From Streptomyces zaomyceticus (GTDB lineage: Bacteria > Actinomycetota > Actinomycetes > Streptomycetales > Streptomycetaceae): 64,000 nucleotides of DNA. Below, piece after piece: positions 7,907 through 16,457 of the stretch; the stretch's first letter is position 1, and each line of letters begins with the position of its first letter. The position numbers and the translations under genes were made by a program. A model generated the notes under the pieces. It saw nothing but the letters and a program-made list of their open reading frames with translations, was not told where the DNA came from and did not search any database. Location of the stretch: contig NZ_BNBZ01000012.1 in NCBI RefSeq assembly GCF_014656215.1, positions 62,001-126,000 on the forward strand, given 5' to 3'.

Positions 7907-8686
7907 GTGACGATCCGCCTGCCCAGCACCGTCCGTACCGCCCGCACCGCCCGTCTGCTCGCCGCCACCGCGGTCCTCGGCGGCCTTCTCGCCGGGACGG
8001 CGGCTCCCGCCCTGGCCGCGGCGCCCCAGCGCGCGCCCCTTCGCACGGCCGCCCGGGCGGAGGCGCCCGCGACGGTCACCGTCACCGGCCACGGCCGCGC
8101 GGCCGCCGCGCCCGATCTGGCGATCCTCTCCGTCGGCGTCGAGGCCGGCCGCAAGACCGCGAAGGAGGCGATGGCCGCGCAGAACACCGCCGCCGAGGCC
8201 CTCCTCGCGGTGCTGCGCAAGCAGGGGATCACCGAGCGGGACATCCGTACCGACAGCCTCTCGCTGTCCCCGGTCTACACACAGAACGCCGCGGGGGAGA
8301 GCAAGGTGACCGGCTACCAGGCCGGGCAGTCCTTCTCCGCCAAGGTCCGGGACATCGACAGGACGGGACAGGTCATCGGCGCGGTCAACGACGCCACCGG
8401 TGAGGCGGGGCGGATCAACGGCGTCGTCTTCGACGTCGCCGACCCGTCGGCGCTGCGGGTGAAGGCCCGCGAGGCGGCCTACCAGGACGCGTACGACAAG
8501 GCGGCGCAGCACGCACGGCTCAGCGGCCACGTGCTCGGCCGGCTGGTCTCGCTCAGCGAGGGCGAGTCCGTGCGCCCCGGCCCCGGCGCCGCCGGAGCCA
8601 TGCACGCCGACGAGCCGAGCGTCCCGCTGGCCCCGGGCGACATCGAGGAGCAGGTCACGGTCTCGGCGGTCTTCGAGCTGGTCTAG
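7907..8686 (+). CDS. SIMPL (DUF541) domain secreted protein
   Basis: A 259-residue exported protein. A signal peptide is clear: basic start, hydrophobic LLAATAVLGGLLAG, then AAPALAAAP with an AxA cleavage site near residue 40. The mature part carries the SIMPL/DUF541 fold: ATVTVTGHGRAAAAPDLAIL at its beginning, QGITERDIRTDSLSLSPVY in the middle, and AREAAYQDAYDKAAQHARLS towards the end, the usual conserved helix. SIMPL proteins form periplasmic or extracellular oligomers linked to envelope stress, with no catalytic role known. The GTG at 7907 is placed six bases after GAAGGGA; the longer in-frame reading would put sequence before a proper signal peptide and is rejected. It converges with the TetR gene. 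Confidence 0.88.
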   Translation: MTIRLPSTVRTARTARLLAATAVLGGLLAGTAAPALAAAPQRAPLRTAARAEAPATVTVTGHGRAAAAPDLAILSVGVEAGRKTAKEAMAAQNTAAEALLAVLRKQGITERDIRTDSLSLSPVYTQNAAGESKVTGYQAGQSFSAKVRDIDRTGQVIGAVNDATGEAGRINGVVFDVADPSALRVKAREAAYQDAYDKAAQHARLSGHVLGRLVSLSEGESVRPGPGAAGAMHADEPSVPLAPGDIEEQVTVSAVFELV

Positions 8687-8742
8687 GGGTGTCCGGAAGG
8701 TCCCGCCCGGCCGCGCCGCCCGCGAGATCCGAGAGGGGCGAC

Positions 8743-9459
8743 CTATGCCGTCTCTTGCGGATCCTGCCCGACCGGAGCACCGGGACCGCCCGTCGCCGCG
8801 TCGGCCCGGGCCGCGTTCTCCGTGTCGGAGAGGGCTTCCGCGCCGTCGCCCGGCTCCTCGTTCCCGGCCGGCAGGTTCAGCTCCCGGACGAGGGCGGCGT
8901 CCGCCCAGCGCAGCATCGCCGTGCGGGAGAGGGAGCCGGCGTAGGCCGTCGTCTGGACCGCGAGGCCGTCGAGGAAGGCGGTGAGCCGCCAGGCCGCCGA
9001 GGCCGGGTCCGTACAGCGGAACTCGCCCGCCGCGGCCCCCTCCGCGATCACCCGGGTGAGCGCCGCCTTCCACTCCTGGTCGAGCGAGGCGGCGACCCGG
9101 CGCAGTTCCGGGTCGCGCAGGGAGGCCGCCCAGCCCTCGATCCACAGCCGCCAGCCCTTGGCCTGTCCGGTCGGCGCGTACCAGCGGACCGCCGCCCGCA
9201 GCCGTCGTACGGCGGTGGTGCGGCGCCCGAGGAGCCGTCTCAGATGCGCGAGGTCGGCCTCGGCGGCGTGCGCGAAGGCCGCGGCGACCAGCTGTTCCTT
9301 GGAGGAGAAGTGGTAGAGCACCAGGGCGTTGCTCACGCCGAGGGCCGAGGCGACGTCGGCGATGCGGACGGCCGCGACGCCACGTGCCTCGATCTGTTCG
9401 ACGGCGGCCCGCAGCAGTTCCTCCCGCCGCTCGGCCACGCTCAACCGCACTCTCGCCAC
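8743..9459 (-). CDS. TetR/AcrR family transcriptional regulator
   Basis: A 238-residue TetR-family repressor. The N-terminal helix-turn-helix lies at about residues 29-58 (IADVASALGVSNALVLYHFS, then SKEQLVAA). The C-terminal part resembles the BetI-like ligand domain, with WRLWIEGWAASLRDPELRR and AAWRLTAFLDGLAVQ. It lies 65 bases downstream of the amino-acid dehydrogenase gene on the same strand and may be co-transcribed with it. The palindrome at 10744-10763 in front of that gene is its likely operator. The GTG at 9459 is preferred because the family usually begins M-A-R-V-R-L; an ATG at 9483 has no ribosome binding site. The last 40 residues are a low-complexity tail whose end lies in a repeated CCGTCTCTT-type motif. 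Confidence 0.87.
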   Translation of the reverse strand: MARVRLSVAERREELLRAAVEQIEARGVAAVRIADVASALGVSNALVLYHFSSKEQLVAAAFAHAAEADLAHLRRLLGRRTTAVRRLRAAVRWYAPTGQAKGWRLWIEGWAASLRDPELRRVAASLDQEWKAALTRVIAEGAAAGEFRCTDPASAAWRLTAFLDGLAVQTTAYAGSLSRTAMLRWADAALVRELNLPAGNEEPGDGAEALSDTENAARADAATGGPGAPVGQDPQETA

Positions 9460-9524
9460 GTCGGGCAGCCTACACAGCCACATGACGCGGGCATGATCGC
9501 CGATGGCTCCGGCGGGTGAGGGAC

Positions 9525-10703
9525 TCAGTACCAGCCGTAGCGCTCGGCGATCTGCGGAAGCCGCTCCTCCACCAGCGCGTGCGCCGCGGCGCGCGGGCTC
9601 GTGCCGTCCGCCGCCGCCCGGTCGAGCATCCCGTCGACGAGCCCACGCATCGCCCGGCGCACCCGGCCGAAGGCCTGGTCGGCATCGGCCTCGATGTCGC
9701 CGAAGAGCGTCCACCACCACCAGGCGTTGGTGCACGAGTTCACCACCACGTCCGGCAGCACCGTCACCCCGCGCGCGCGGAGCGCCTCCTCGGCCTCCGG
9801 AAGGACCGGCATGTTCGCCGCCTCGGCGATCCAGCGGGCCCTGATCCGGCCCTGGTTCCCGGCGTCGATCGCGTACGAGACGGCCGCCGGGACCAGGACC
9901 TCCGCCTCGACGCCGAGCCAGGCGTCCCCGGGCTCCTCCCGGTCGCCGGGGCGCAGCGCGGCCCGGTCGACGGCGCCGTGGGCGTCGCGGGCGGCGAGCA
10001 GCGCCTCGACGTCGAGCCCGTCGGGGTTCACGATCGTGCCCCGGACGTCGGCGACGGCCACCACCCGCAGCCCGGCCCGCGCCAGGAACCGGGCGGTCGC
10101 CCCGCCCATCGTGCCGAGCCCCTGCACCGACACCCGGGTCCCCGGGTACGCCCGGTCGGCCCGGTCGAGGGCGACGAGCACGGACTCGGCGACCCCGAGA
10201 CCGCCGACCAGTTCGTCGAGGCCGATGCCGTCGACCTCGATCGCGAAGGCGTCGGCGAGCCGCTTCCGGGCCGCCGCCTCGTCCTCCAGGAGCGGGTACA
10301 CGGCCTGCACGGACGAGACGAGGCCCGCCTCGGCGACGGCGCGGTCCACCAGGTCCTGGGTGAGCCCCAGGTCCTCCCCGGTGGTCCAGAACCGCTCGAC
10401 GTAGGGCCGCATCGCGCGCAGAAAGCGCACGAGGACGCCGTACGCCTCGGGGGAGCGGGGGTCGCAGTCGATGCCGCCCTTGGCGCCGCCCAGCGGGACG
10501 TACCGGCCCTTCGGGTCGTAGTGCAGGGCCTCCTTCATGGTCATGCCCCGGGCGAGCCCGGCGACCTCCTCCGCCGTGCACCCCTCGCGCATCCGCAGGC
10601 CGCCGCTGGCCACGCCGCGCACCAGCCGGTCGACCACCAGATGGCCGCGCCGGCCGGTCACGTGGTCGGTCCAGCCGACGGAAAGCAGGGGGGCGGAACT
10701 CAT
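9525..10703 (-). CDS. Glu/Leu/Phe/Val dehydrogenase family protein
   Basis: NAD(P)-dependent oxidative deaminase of the Glu/Leu/Phe/Val dehydrogenase family, 392 residues. The catalytic Lys lies in PLGGAKGGIDCDP (around residue 75) after the substrate Lys in GMTMKEALHYDPKG. The Rossmann nucleotide loop is VQGLGTMGGATARFL near residue 195, followed by VVAVADVRGTI. The C-terminal NMPVLPEA and DVVVNSCTNAWWWW are usual for the actinobacterial branch. It converts an amino acid to its oxo acid and ammonia; which amino acid cannot be read from sequence. The ATG at 10703 has GAGGAG upstream, and about 40 bases further up lies a perfect 7-base inverted repeat, so TetR-type control is likely. Confidence 0.9.
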   Translation of the reverse strand: MSSAPLLSVGWTDHVTGRRGHLVVDRLVRGVASGGLRMREGCTAEEVAGLARGMTMKEALHYDPKGRYVPLGGAKGGIDCDPRSPEAYGVLVRFLRAMRPYVERFWTTGEDLGLTQDLVDRAVAEAGLVSSVQAVYPLLEDEAAARKRLADAFAIEVDGIGLDELVGGLGVAESVLVALDRADRAYPGTRVSVQGLGTMGGATARFLARAGLRVVAVADVRGTIVNPDGLDVEALLAARDAHGAVDRAALRPGDREEPGDAWLGVEAEVLVPAAVSYAIDAGNQGRIRARWIAEAANMPVLPEAEEALRARGVTVLPDVVVNSCTNAWWWWTLFGDIEADADQAFGRVRRAMRGLVDGMLDRAAADGTSPRAAAHALVEERLPQIAERYGWY

Positions 10704-10743
10704 CGGGGATCTCCTCGGGAGGAACGGGCCGGCCGGGCAGCCG

Positions 10744-10763
10744 TACTGAATGGTGGTTCAGTA
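10744..10763. promoter_or_regulatory. Palindromic operator, probable TetR site
   Basis: Perfect inverted repeat TACTGAA-N6-TTCAGTA in the divergent region between the amino-acid dehydrogenase and the MBL-fold gene. It lies about 40 bases upstream of the dehydrogenase start and 73 bases upstream of the MBL start. Its size and spacing suit a TetR dimer, and the TetR gene lies just downstream of the dehydrogenase. Its AT content stands out from the surrounding DNA. Confidence 0.65.
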
Positions 10764-10835
10764 TGGCTGACCGTCCCGACCGTTCGCGGCGTGGGCCGCC
10801 CATAATGGAACGACCCCCAGAGATCAGGAGGTCCT

Positions 10836-12128
10836 GTGACCGGTACCGGCTCCGACCGTTCGCCGCGGGCCCGGCTGCGCGCACTGCGCCCCGAGTCCTT
10901 CGGCGCGGATCCCACGGGTGAGCGCCTCGCCCGCATCCGCCGCTCGCCGAATTTCGCGGACGGGATCTTCCAGAACCCCGAACCGGCCCGACGCGGCCCC
11001 TCCGGCTCCGGCGTCGAGTTCGCCAAGATCTACTTCGACAAGGAAGGACGCTCGCGCCGCGCCCCCACCGGCACGATCCCCGTCCACCCGACGACCGTCG
11101 CCGACCTGGCCAGACCCCCGGCCACCGGGCTGCGGCTGACCTGGATGGGCCACTCCGGCGTCCTCGCGGAGATCGACGGCCACCGGGTGCTCTTCGACCC
11201 CGTCTGGGGCGACCGCTGCTCGCCGTTCCCCTTCGCCGGACCCAAGCGGCTCCACCCGGTGCCCGCGCCGCTCGCCGCGCTGGGGCCGGTCGACGTGGTC
11301 GTGATCTCCCACGACCACTACGACCACCTCGACCTGCCGACGATCAAGGCGCTCGCCACCACCGACACCGTCTTCGCGGTGCCGCTCGGGGTCGGCGCGC
11401 ACCTGGAGCGCTGGGGGGTGCCCGCCTCCCGTCTGCGCGAGCTGGACTGGAACGAGTCGACCGAGATCGGCGAGCTGCGGCTCACCGCCACCCCGGCCCG
11501 GCACTTCTGCGGCCGCGGACTGCGCAACCGGCAGATGACGCTCTGGGCCTCCTGGGTCGTGACGGGCCCCTCCCACCGGATCTTCCACAGCGGGGACACC
11601 GGCTACTTCTCCGGCTTCAAGGAGATCGGCGCGGCCCACGGCCCCTTCGACGCGACCATGATCCAGATCGGCGCGTACTCGGATTTCTGGACCGACATCC
11701 ACATGACCCCCGCGGAGGGCATGCGGGCCCATCTGGACCTCCAGGGCGGTGCGCCCGCCGGGGTGATGCTGCCGATCCACTGGGGCACGTTCAACCTCGC
11801 CCCGCACCCGTGGGCCGAGCCCGGAGAGGGCACCGTCGAGGCGGCCGCCGGAGCCGCCCAGCGGATCGCCCTGCCGATCCCCGGCGAGCCCTTCGAGCCG
11901 GGCGCCGAGCGGCTGCCCGAGACCCCCTGGTGGCGTCCCGTCGCCAGGGTCCCCGCCGGAGGCTGGGGAGGTGCCGCTCTCACCGACGGTCACCGGCCGC
12001 TCACCGACGGATCCCCGGCGGCTGCGGACGCGAACGGCGAAATCGGGGAAGGGGGCGCCGGGCGGGCGTCCGGCGAACCCGGCACGGACACCGGCCGGGG
12101 TGCGCCGGAGGCGGCACGGACCCCCTGA
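10836..12128 (+). CDS. MBL-fold metallohydrolase (UlaG/NAPE-PLD-like)
   Basis: A 430-residue metallo-beta-lactamase-fold hydrolase. The metal-binding motif is ISHDHYDHLD around residue 155, equivalent to H-x-H-x-D-H. Downstream metal ligands are TPARHFCGRG near residue 223, FHSGDTGYFSGFKEIG near residue 249 and LPIHWGTFNLAPHPW near residue 310. This arrangement, with the WMGHSGVLAEIDGHRVLFDP strand, is that of UlaG-like and NAPE-phospholipase-D-like proteins, which hydrolyse lactone or phosphodiester bonds. The N-terminal 85 residues precede the fold; the last 60 are a Gly/Ala-rich tail without structure. GTG start with AGGAGG five bases upstream. It is divergent from the dehydrogenase, followed by a strong terminator. 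Substrate unknown. Confidence 0.87.
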   Translation: MTGTGSDRSPRARLRALRPESFGADPTGERLARIRRSPNFADGIFQNPEPARRGPSGSGVEFAKIYFDKEGRSRRAPTGTIPVHPTTVADLARPPATGLRLTWMGHSGVLAEIDGHRVLFDPVWGDRCSPFPFAGPKRLHPVPAPLAALGPVDVVVISHDHYDHLDLPTIKALATTDTVFAVPLGVGAHLERWGVPASRLRELDWNESTEIGELRLTATPARHFCGRGLRNRQMTLWASWVVTGPSHRIFHSGDTGYFSGFKEIGAAHGPFDATMIQIGAYSDFWTDIHMTPAEGMRAHLDLQGGAPAGVMLPIHWGTFNLAPHPWAEPGEGTVEAAAGAAQRIALPIPGEPFEPGAERLPETPWWRPVARVPAGGWGGAALTDGHRPLTDGSPAAADANGEIGEGGAGRASGEPGTDTGRGAPEAARTP

Positions 12129-12193
12129 GGCCACGAGCGGACCGGGCGGTCCGCACCCCCGCCGGGGGATTCCGGTGGGGAGGGATTTCCGCA

Positions 12194-12225
12194 GAGGGCG
12201 GAGGCGTGAGAACGCCTCCGCCCTC
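12194..12225 (+). terminator. Intrinsic terminator after MBL-fold gene
   Basis: Perfect 13-bp stem (GAGGGCGGAGGCG paired with its complement) with a six-base loop TGAGAA, about 65 bases after the MBL stop. It lacks a T-run, as is usual in Streptomyces. Confidence 0.8.
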
Positions 12226-12516
12226 TTCCGTTCCCCGCTCCCGACGACCCTTCCACGCCATGGTGTCGACTTTCGGCCGAAGCTTCTCGGCCTGACGGGT
12301 GAGACGCGATACCAGACCGCCCCGGTCTACGGGTAAGTTTGCCAACTGCGCACCGCACATGAACGGTTGACGACTACAGTGTGTGGTTGGTGATCATCGA
12401 TAAGCTCATCGCACGCACGTCGCACAGCCCGTGAACCACCCCCGTTGCAGCATCCCCCCTCCGTAGTCCACCCCCGAGTACGCCGATTCCTGGGCACGTA
12501 CGTACCAAGGACACTC
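12226..12516. other. Intergenic leader of the conservon
   Basis: Between the terminator and cvnA; with 12129-12193 it makes a 388-base gene-free stretch. The part from about 12360 to 12420 is less GC-rich than its surroundings and is the likely conservon promoter region. I see no clear operator. AAGG ends six bases before the cvnA ATG. Confidence 0.4.
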
Positions 12517-14442
12517 ATGTCTCAACTTCGCGCACCCGCCTCGCGGTCCGATCGACGCGAGGGCGGGCGACACGGCCGGTCCGGCGCCCGCTCCGCCCCC
12601 GGCGCCGGCGGCACCCCCCCTTCGCAGCCCCCCGCGTCGCACACGACGGAAGCCCGCATACGCCCCCAACTCCTGCGCACCTCCGTGCTTCCCGCCGTCG
12701 CGGTGGCACTGGGCGGGGCCGCGGCCGTGCTCTTCACCATCCGCTCCACCGGCGCCACCCCCACCCCCGGCCTCTGGGCCGCGCTCACCGGCGCCGCCGC
12801 CCTCACGGTCGCCTCCGTGACGGCCGCCGCGCTCGGCGCGGACCGCGCCGCCAAGGCGGTCATCGACCGCTGCAACTCCCTGCGCCGCACGAGCGCCCGC
12901 GGCCAGGGCGAACTGCAGTCGATCGTCGAACAGTTGCGCAAGGGAGAGGGCATCCCGCCCCGCCCCGCACTGCCGACCGGCACCGCTTCGGGCGATGAAT
13001 TCGACCTGCTCTCCCACGAGCTGACGCGCTCTCACGAAGCCGCCGTCGCGGCCGTCGTGCAGGCGTCCAGGCTCTCCAGCAGCGTCGGAAACGAACAGAA
13101 GGTCGAGGTCTTCGTCAACCTCGCCCGGCGTCTGCAGTCCCTGGTCCACCGCGAGATCCAGCTCCTCGACGAGCTGGAGAACGAGGTCGAGGACCCGGAG
13201 CTGCTCAAGGGCCTCTTCCACGTCGACCACCTGGCCACCCGCATCCGCCGCCACGCCGAGAACCTCGCCGTGCTCGGCGGTGCCATCTCCCGCCGCCAGT
13301 GGTCGAACCCGGTCACCATGACCGAGGTGCTGCGCTCCTCCATCGCCGAGGTCGAGCAGTACCCGCGGGTGAAGCTCGTACCCCCCATCGACGGTACGCT
13401 CCGGGGCCATGCCGTGGCCGACGTCATCCACCTCCTCGCCGAACTCGTCGAGAACGCGACGCTGTTCTCCGCGCCGCACACCACGGTGCTGCTCCGCGCG
13501 CAGTACGTCACGGCCGGTCTCGCGATCGAGGTCGAGGACCGCGGTCTCGGCATGCCGGTCACCGAGCAGAACAAGATGAACGCCCTGCTGGCCGACCCCG
13601 ACCAGGTCAACGTCGCCCATCTGCTCCAGGACGGCCGCATCGGACTCTTCGTCGTCTCGGCGCTCGCCCGCAGGCACGGCATCGCCGTACGCCTCCAGTC
13701 CAACATCTACGGCGGCGTCCAGGCCGTCCTCGTACTCCCGCAGGGTCTGCTCGGCGCCGACCCCGAGGGACTGGCCCAGCACGAGCGCCAGGCCGCCGCG
13801 ACCGCGGGCTCCTCCGCGGTCCCGCCGAACCAGGTGCAGATGCAGCCCCAGACGACGACGCACGCGCAGGCGCACACGCAGCCGCCCGCACACGCGCCCT
13901 CGCAGCCCGCGCCCGCGGTCGCCCCGGCGCAGGCCCCCATGACGGCTCCGACGACGGCCCCCGCCCCGGCCCACCCCCAGGCGCCCGCGCCCGTGGCCAT
14001 GGGCACGACGGCCGCCACCGGACCCGTACCGCAGTCCCCGTACTCCCCGGAGCGGACCGCCGTCCGCCACGAGGAGCCCCCCGCCCACGAACCGCTCACG
14101 TACCCCCGTGCGAGCGAGCGGTCCCACGGCTACGCGGACTCCGGTCGAAACCCCGCGGTACCGGCGCAGACGGCCGGTGGAGAACACCAGGGACCGCCGA
14201 CCGTCCTCCTGACGCCGCTCCCCCCGGCGCCCGCGGACAACGGCCGGCCCGTGCTCCCCAAGCGGCGCGCCCAGGAGCACATCGTCCCGCAGCTGCGCGA
14301 CGAGCCCGTGGCCCGCAAGCACGAGGAGCACGCCCTGCACGACCCCGGCTTGATGGCCGCGTTCCAGCGCGGCATCGGTCTCGCCGAATCCCAGCCCGCC
14401 CCCCATGAATCGCTGCGTCCAGGCGACGCGCACAAGGAGTAG
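12517..14442 (+). CDS. cvnA: Conservon sensor histidine kinase-like protein CvnA
   Basis: First gene of a conservon, the actinobacterial four-gene unit coding a membrane complex that resembles a eukaryotic G-protein-coupled receptor system. The protein has 641 residues with two membrane segments near residues 55-75 (VLPAVAVALGGAAAVLF) and 85-107, a central helical region, and a nitrate-sensor-type HATPase_c domain: N-box ELVENATLFS, G1 box VEDRGLGMP and G2 box GRIGLFVVSALARRHGI. No phospho-accepting H-box is evident, as usual for CvnA. The last 200 residues are a Pro/Ala/His/Gln-rich low-complexity tail. ATG at 12517 with AAGG upstream. The next gene starts 5 bases after the stop. Confidence 0.9.
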   Translation: MSQLRAPASRSDRREGGRHGRSGARSAPGAGGTPPSQPPASHTTEARIRPQLLRTSVLPAVAVALGGAAAVLFTIRSTGATPTPGLWAALTGAAALTVASVTAAALGADRAAKAVIDRCNSLRRTSARGQGELQSIVEQLRKGEGIPPRPALPTGTASGDEFDLLSHELTRSHEAAVAAVVQASRLSSSVGNEQKVEVFVNLARRLQSLVHREIQLLDELENEVEDPELLKGLFHVDHLATRIRRHAENLAVLGGAISRRQWSNPVTMTEVLRSSIAEVEQYPRVKLVPPIDGTLRGHAVADVIHLLAELVENATLFSAPHTTVLLRAQYVTAGLAIEVEDRGLGMPVTEQNKMNALLADPDQVNVAHLLQDGRIGLFVVSALARRHGIAVRLQSNIYGGVQAVLVLPQGLLGADPEGLAQHERQAAATAGSSAVPPNQVQMQPQTTTHAQAHTQPPAHAPSQPAPAVAPAQAPMTAPTTAPAPAHPQAPAPVAMGTTAATGPVPQSPYSPERTAVRHEEPPAHEPLTYPRASERSHGYADSGRNPAVPAQTAGGEHQGPPTVLLTPLPPAPADNGRPVLPKRRAQEHIVPQLRDEPVARKHEEHALHDPGLMAAFQRGIGLAESQPAPHESLRPGDAHKE

Positions 14443-14447
14443 ACACC

Positions 14448-14882
14448 ATGGCGAGCAATGTGCCGACCGGCCATTCCTCGGACCTCGACTGGCTGCTGAG
14501 CGGACTGGTCCAGCGGGTCCCGTACACCCGCAACGCGGTTCTGCTCTCCTCCGACGGCCTCGTGAAATCCGTCCACGGCCTCGACCCCGACGCCGCCGAC
14601 CACATGGCGGCCCTGGCCTCCGGGCTGTACTCGCTCGGGCGCAGCGCGGGCGCCCGGTTCGGCGACGGCGGCGAGGTGCGACAGGTGGTCGTGGAGCTCG
14701 ACTCCACCCTGCTGTTCGTGTCCACCGCGGGCTCCGGCACCTGCCTGGCGGTCCTCGCCGGGCGCGAGGCGGACGCCGCGGTCCTCGGGTACGAGATGGC
14801 GATGCTCGTCAAGAGCGTCCGGCCGTACCTGGTCACCCCCGCCCGGCAGACGGCCGGCGTGGTGGGTGGCATCGGGCAGTGA
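14448..14882 (+). CDS. cvnB: Conservon roadblock/LC7 protein CvnB
   Basis: A 144-residue roadblock/LC7-domain protein. The hallmark N-terminal segment DLDWLLSGLVQRVPYTRNAV is followed by LLSSDGLVKSVHGL, the beta-hairpin of the fold, and the helix AADHMAALASGLYSLGRSAG. Roadblock proteins regulate small Ras-like GTPases, here presumably CvnD, acting as adapter or GTPase-activating partner within the complex organised by CvnA. It begins 5 bases after cvnA and its stop overlaps the cvnC GTG start (GTGA), so the genes are translationally coupled. Confidence 0.92.
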   Translation: MASNVPTGHSSDLDWLLSGLVQRVPYTRNAVLLSSDGLVKSVHGLDPDAADHMAALASGLYSLGRSAGARFGDGGEVRQVVVELDSTLLFVSTAGSGTCLAVLAGREADAAVLGYEMAMLVKSVRPYLVTPARQTAGVVGGIGQ

Positions 14883-15256
14883 ACGTGACGACCCCTCAGG
14901 AAGGGCCCTGGCTCGACGACGCGGCCGGCCGGCTGATCCGTCCGTACACCGTCAGCGGCGGCCGGACCAAGCCCACCACCGCACTGGACCTGCTGTCCAT
15001 GGTGATGGCGACCGGGTCGACACCACAGGCCCACATGGGTCCCGAGCACAGCCTGGCCCTCGGGCTGTGCGACGGGCCCACCTCGGTGGCCGAGATCGCG
15101 GCGCACTTACGGCTCCCGGCCGTGGTCACCAAGGTCCTGCTCTCCGACCTCGTGGACTGCGGGGCACTCACCGCCCGCGCACCCCGGTTCCACGCCAACC
15201 CAACCGACCGTTCCTTGCTGGAGGCAGTGCTCGATGGCCTACGACAACGGCTCTGA
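14879..15256 (+). CDS. cvnC: Conservon DUF742 protein CvnC
   Basis: A 125-residue DUF742 protein. Typical features are DDAAGRLIRPYTVSGGRTKP near the N-terminus and a C-terminal winged-helix-like part, VAEIAAHLRLPAVVTKVLLS followed by DLVDCGALTARAP, that predicts a small MarR-like fold. CvnC is a conserved but biochemically undefined component of conservons. The GTG at 14879 overlaps the cvnB stop; a second in-frame GTG two codons later (14885) is possible and would begin nearer the family's usual M-T-T-P. The 3' end overlaps cvnD by 23 bases. Confidence 0.9.
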   Translation: MNVTTPQEGPWLDDAAGRLIRPYTVSGGRTKPTTALDLLSMVMATGSTPQAHMGPEHSLALGLCDGPTSVAEIAAHLRLPAVVTKVLLSDLVDCGALTARAPRFHANPTDRSLLEAVLDGLRQRL

Positions 15257-15857
15257 GCGTCACGACAGTTTCGCGACCGACCCGTTCCCCACCGCGCTGA
15301 AGATCCTGGTGGCGGGCGGCTTCGGCGTGGGCAAGACGACCCTCGTGGGCGCGGTCAGCGAGATCGAACCACTGAGCACCGAAGAGTTGCTGACCTCGGT
15401 CAGCGCGGCCACCGACAGCCTGGAGGGCGTGGAGTCCAAGACCACGACCACGGTCGCCATGGACTTCGGCCGCATCACGCTCGACGACCGCCATGTGCTC
15501 TATCTCTTCGGCACCCCCGGCCAGGAGCGCTTCTGGTTCATGTGGGACGAACTCTCCGAGGGCGCGCTCGGGGCGGTCGTCCTCGCCGACACGCGCAGGC
15601 TCCAGGACTGCTTCTCCGCCGTGGACTTCTTCGAACGGCGGGGCATCCAGTTCGTCGTGGCGGTGAACGAGTTCGACGGCTCCTTCCGTTACGACCCGGA
15701 CGAGGTACGGTCCGCGCTCGACCTCAAGCCGGATGTGCCGGTCGTCCTCTGCGACGCCCGGATCTCCAGCTCCGGAATCCGCACCCTGCTGACCCTCGTG
15801 CAGCATCTGCTCACCACCATCCCGGCCGCCGTGCCGAGCTACGGAGCCACGCCATGA
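15234..15857 (+). CDS. cvnD: Conservon Ras-like GTPase CvnD
   Basis: A 207-residue ATP/GTP-binding protein of the conservon GTPase family. Nucleotide motifs are intact: P-loop GGFGVGKTTL (G1) near residues 28-37, the TTTTVAMDFG switch I region, GTPGQERFWFM (G3/switch II) and NEFDG in the place of the N/T-K-x-D base-recognition motif. It acts as the molecular switch downstream of CvnA and CvnB. The start ATG lies inside the cvnC 3' end and the stop overlaps the start of the GAF gene (ATGA), which ties that gene to the operon. Confidence 0.93.
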   Translation: MAYDNGSERHDSFATDPFPTALKILVAGGFGVGKTTLVGAVSEIEPLSTEELLTSVSAATDSLEGVESKTTTTVAMDFGRITLDDRHVLYLFGTPGQERFWFMWDELSEGALGAVVLADTRRLQDCFSAVDFFERRGIQFVVAVNEFDGSFRYDPDEVRSALDLKPDVPVVLCDARISSSGIRTLLTLVQHLLTTIPAAVPSYGATP

Positions 15858-16426
15858 CGTACGACCCCACCGGTCACCTCCTGCTGACCCCCATCGACAA
15901 GGACGCGCCCGCCCGTGTGCAGCGGCTGCACGAGCTCGGTCTCGGGGAGCGTCCGGAGCCGGCGTTCGACGAGTTCGCCCACCGTCTCGCGGACGTGACC
16001 GGAGCCCCGTTCTCGATGGTCAACTTCATCGACGAGAACCGGCAGTTCTTCGCGGGGCTGCACACCCCGGAGGGCACCCACTCGGGCAGCGACCTGGGCG
16101 CGGCCGCCGCCGGCGCCGGTGGCGTGGGCCGTTTCATGGCCCGCGACCACGGCTACTGCCCGCACGTGGTGGTGCGGCGCAAGGCCCTCGTCCTGGAGGA
16201 CGTCTGCGACTACCCGCGCTTCGCGGGGAACCCGGTCGTGGACGAGATCGGTATCCGCTCCTACATGGGCGCCCCGCTGATAGACCGTACGGGCGTCGCG
16301 CTCGGCACCATCTGCGTGGTCGACACCGACGTCCGGCCGTGGGGGCGTGCCGGTCTCGAGACGATCAAGGCGATGGCGGCCGAGCTGATGGAGCAGATCA
16401 ACCGCCGCGAGGACGGCAGGTTCTGA
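15854..16426 (+). CDS. GAF domain-containing protein of the conservon operon
   Basis: A 190-residue single-GAF protein. The fold is marked by TGAPFSMVNFIDENRQFFAG, then CPHVVVRRKALVLEDVCDYP, and IRSYMGAPLIDRTGVALG with the terminal LGTICVVDT strand. GAF domains bind small molecules or chromophores, so it may give the conservon complex an input. A single Cys in HGYCPHV follows the pattern seen in many free-standing GAF proteins, but there is no evidence for a chromophore. Translationally coupled to cvnD by an ATGA overlap and terminated by a very strong hairpin shared with the convergent acyl-CoA dehydrogenase gene. Confidence 0.9.
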   Translation: MTYDPTGHLLLTPIDKDAPARVQRLHELGLGERPEPAFDEFAHRLADVTGAPFSMVNFIDENRQFFAGLHTPEGTHSGSDLGAAAAGAGGVGRFMARDHGYCPHVVVRRKALVLEDVCDYPRFAGNPVVDEIGIRSYMGAPLIDRTGVALGTICVVDTDVRPWGRAGLETIKAMAAELMEQINRREDGRF

Positions 16427-16457
16427 CCGCACGTCCCTCGCGTCGTACCTGCGGTGC

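Noticed and set aside
6439-9145. Open readings of 500-600 codons on the minus strand across the DUF6745 and SIMPL genes
   Set aside because: Antisense to genes with recognisable domains; composition typical of GC-rich shadow frames.
8743-10884. 713-codon reading joining the TetR gene to upstream sequence
   Set aside because: Only the last part is the TetR protein; the rest is a frame-shifted shadow of the amino-acid dehydrogenase gene.
12406-14433. 675-codon minus-strand reading opposite cvnA
   Set aside because: Gly/Arg-repeat translation opposite a complete conservon kinase gene; no independent signals.
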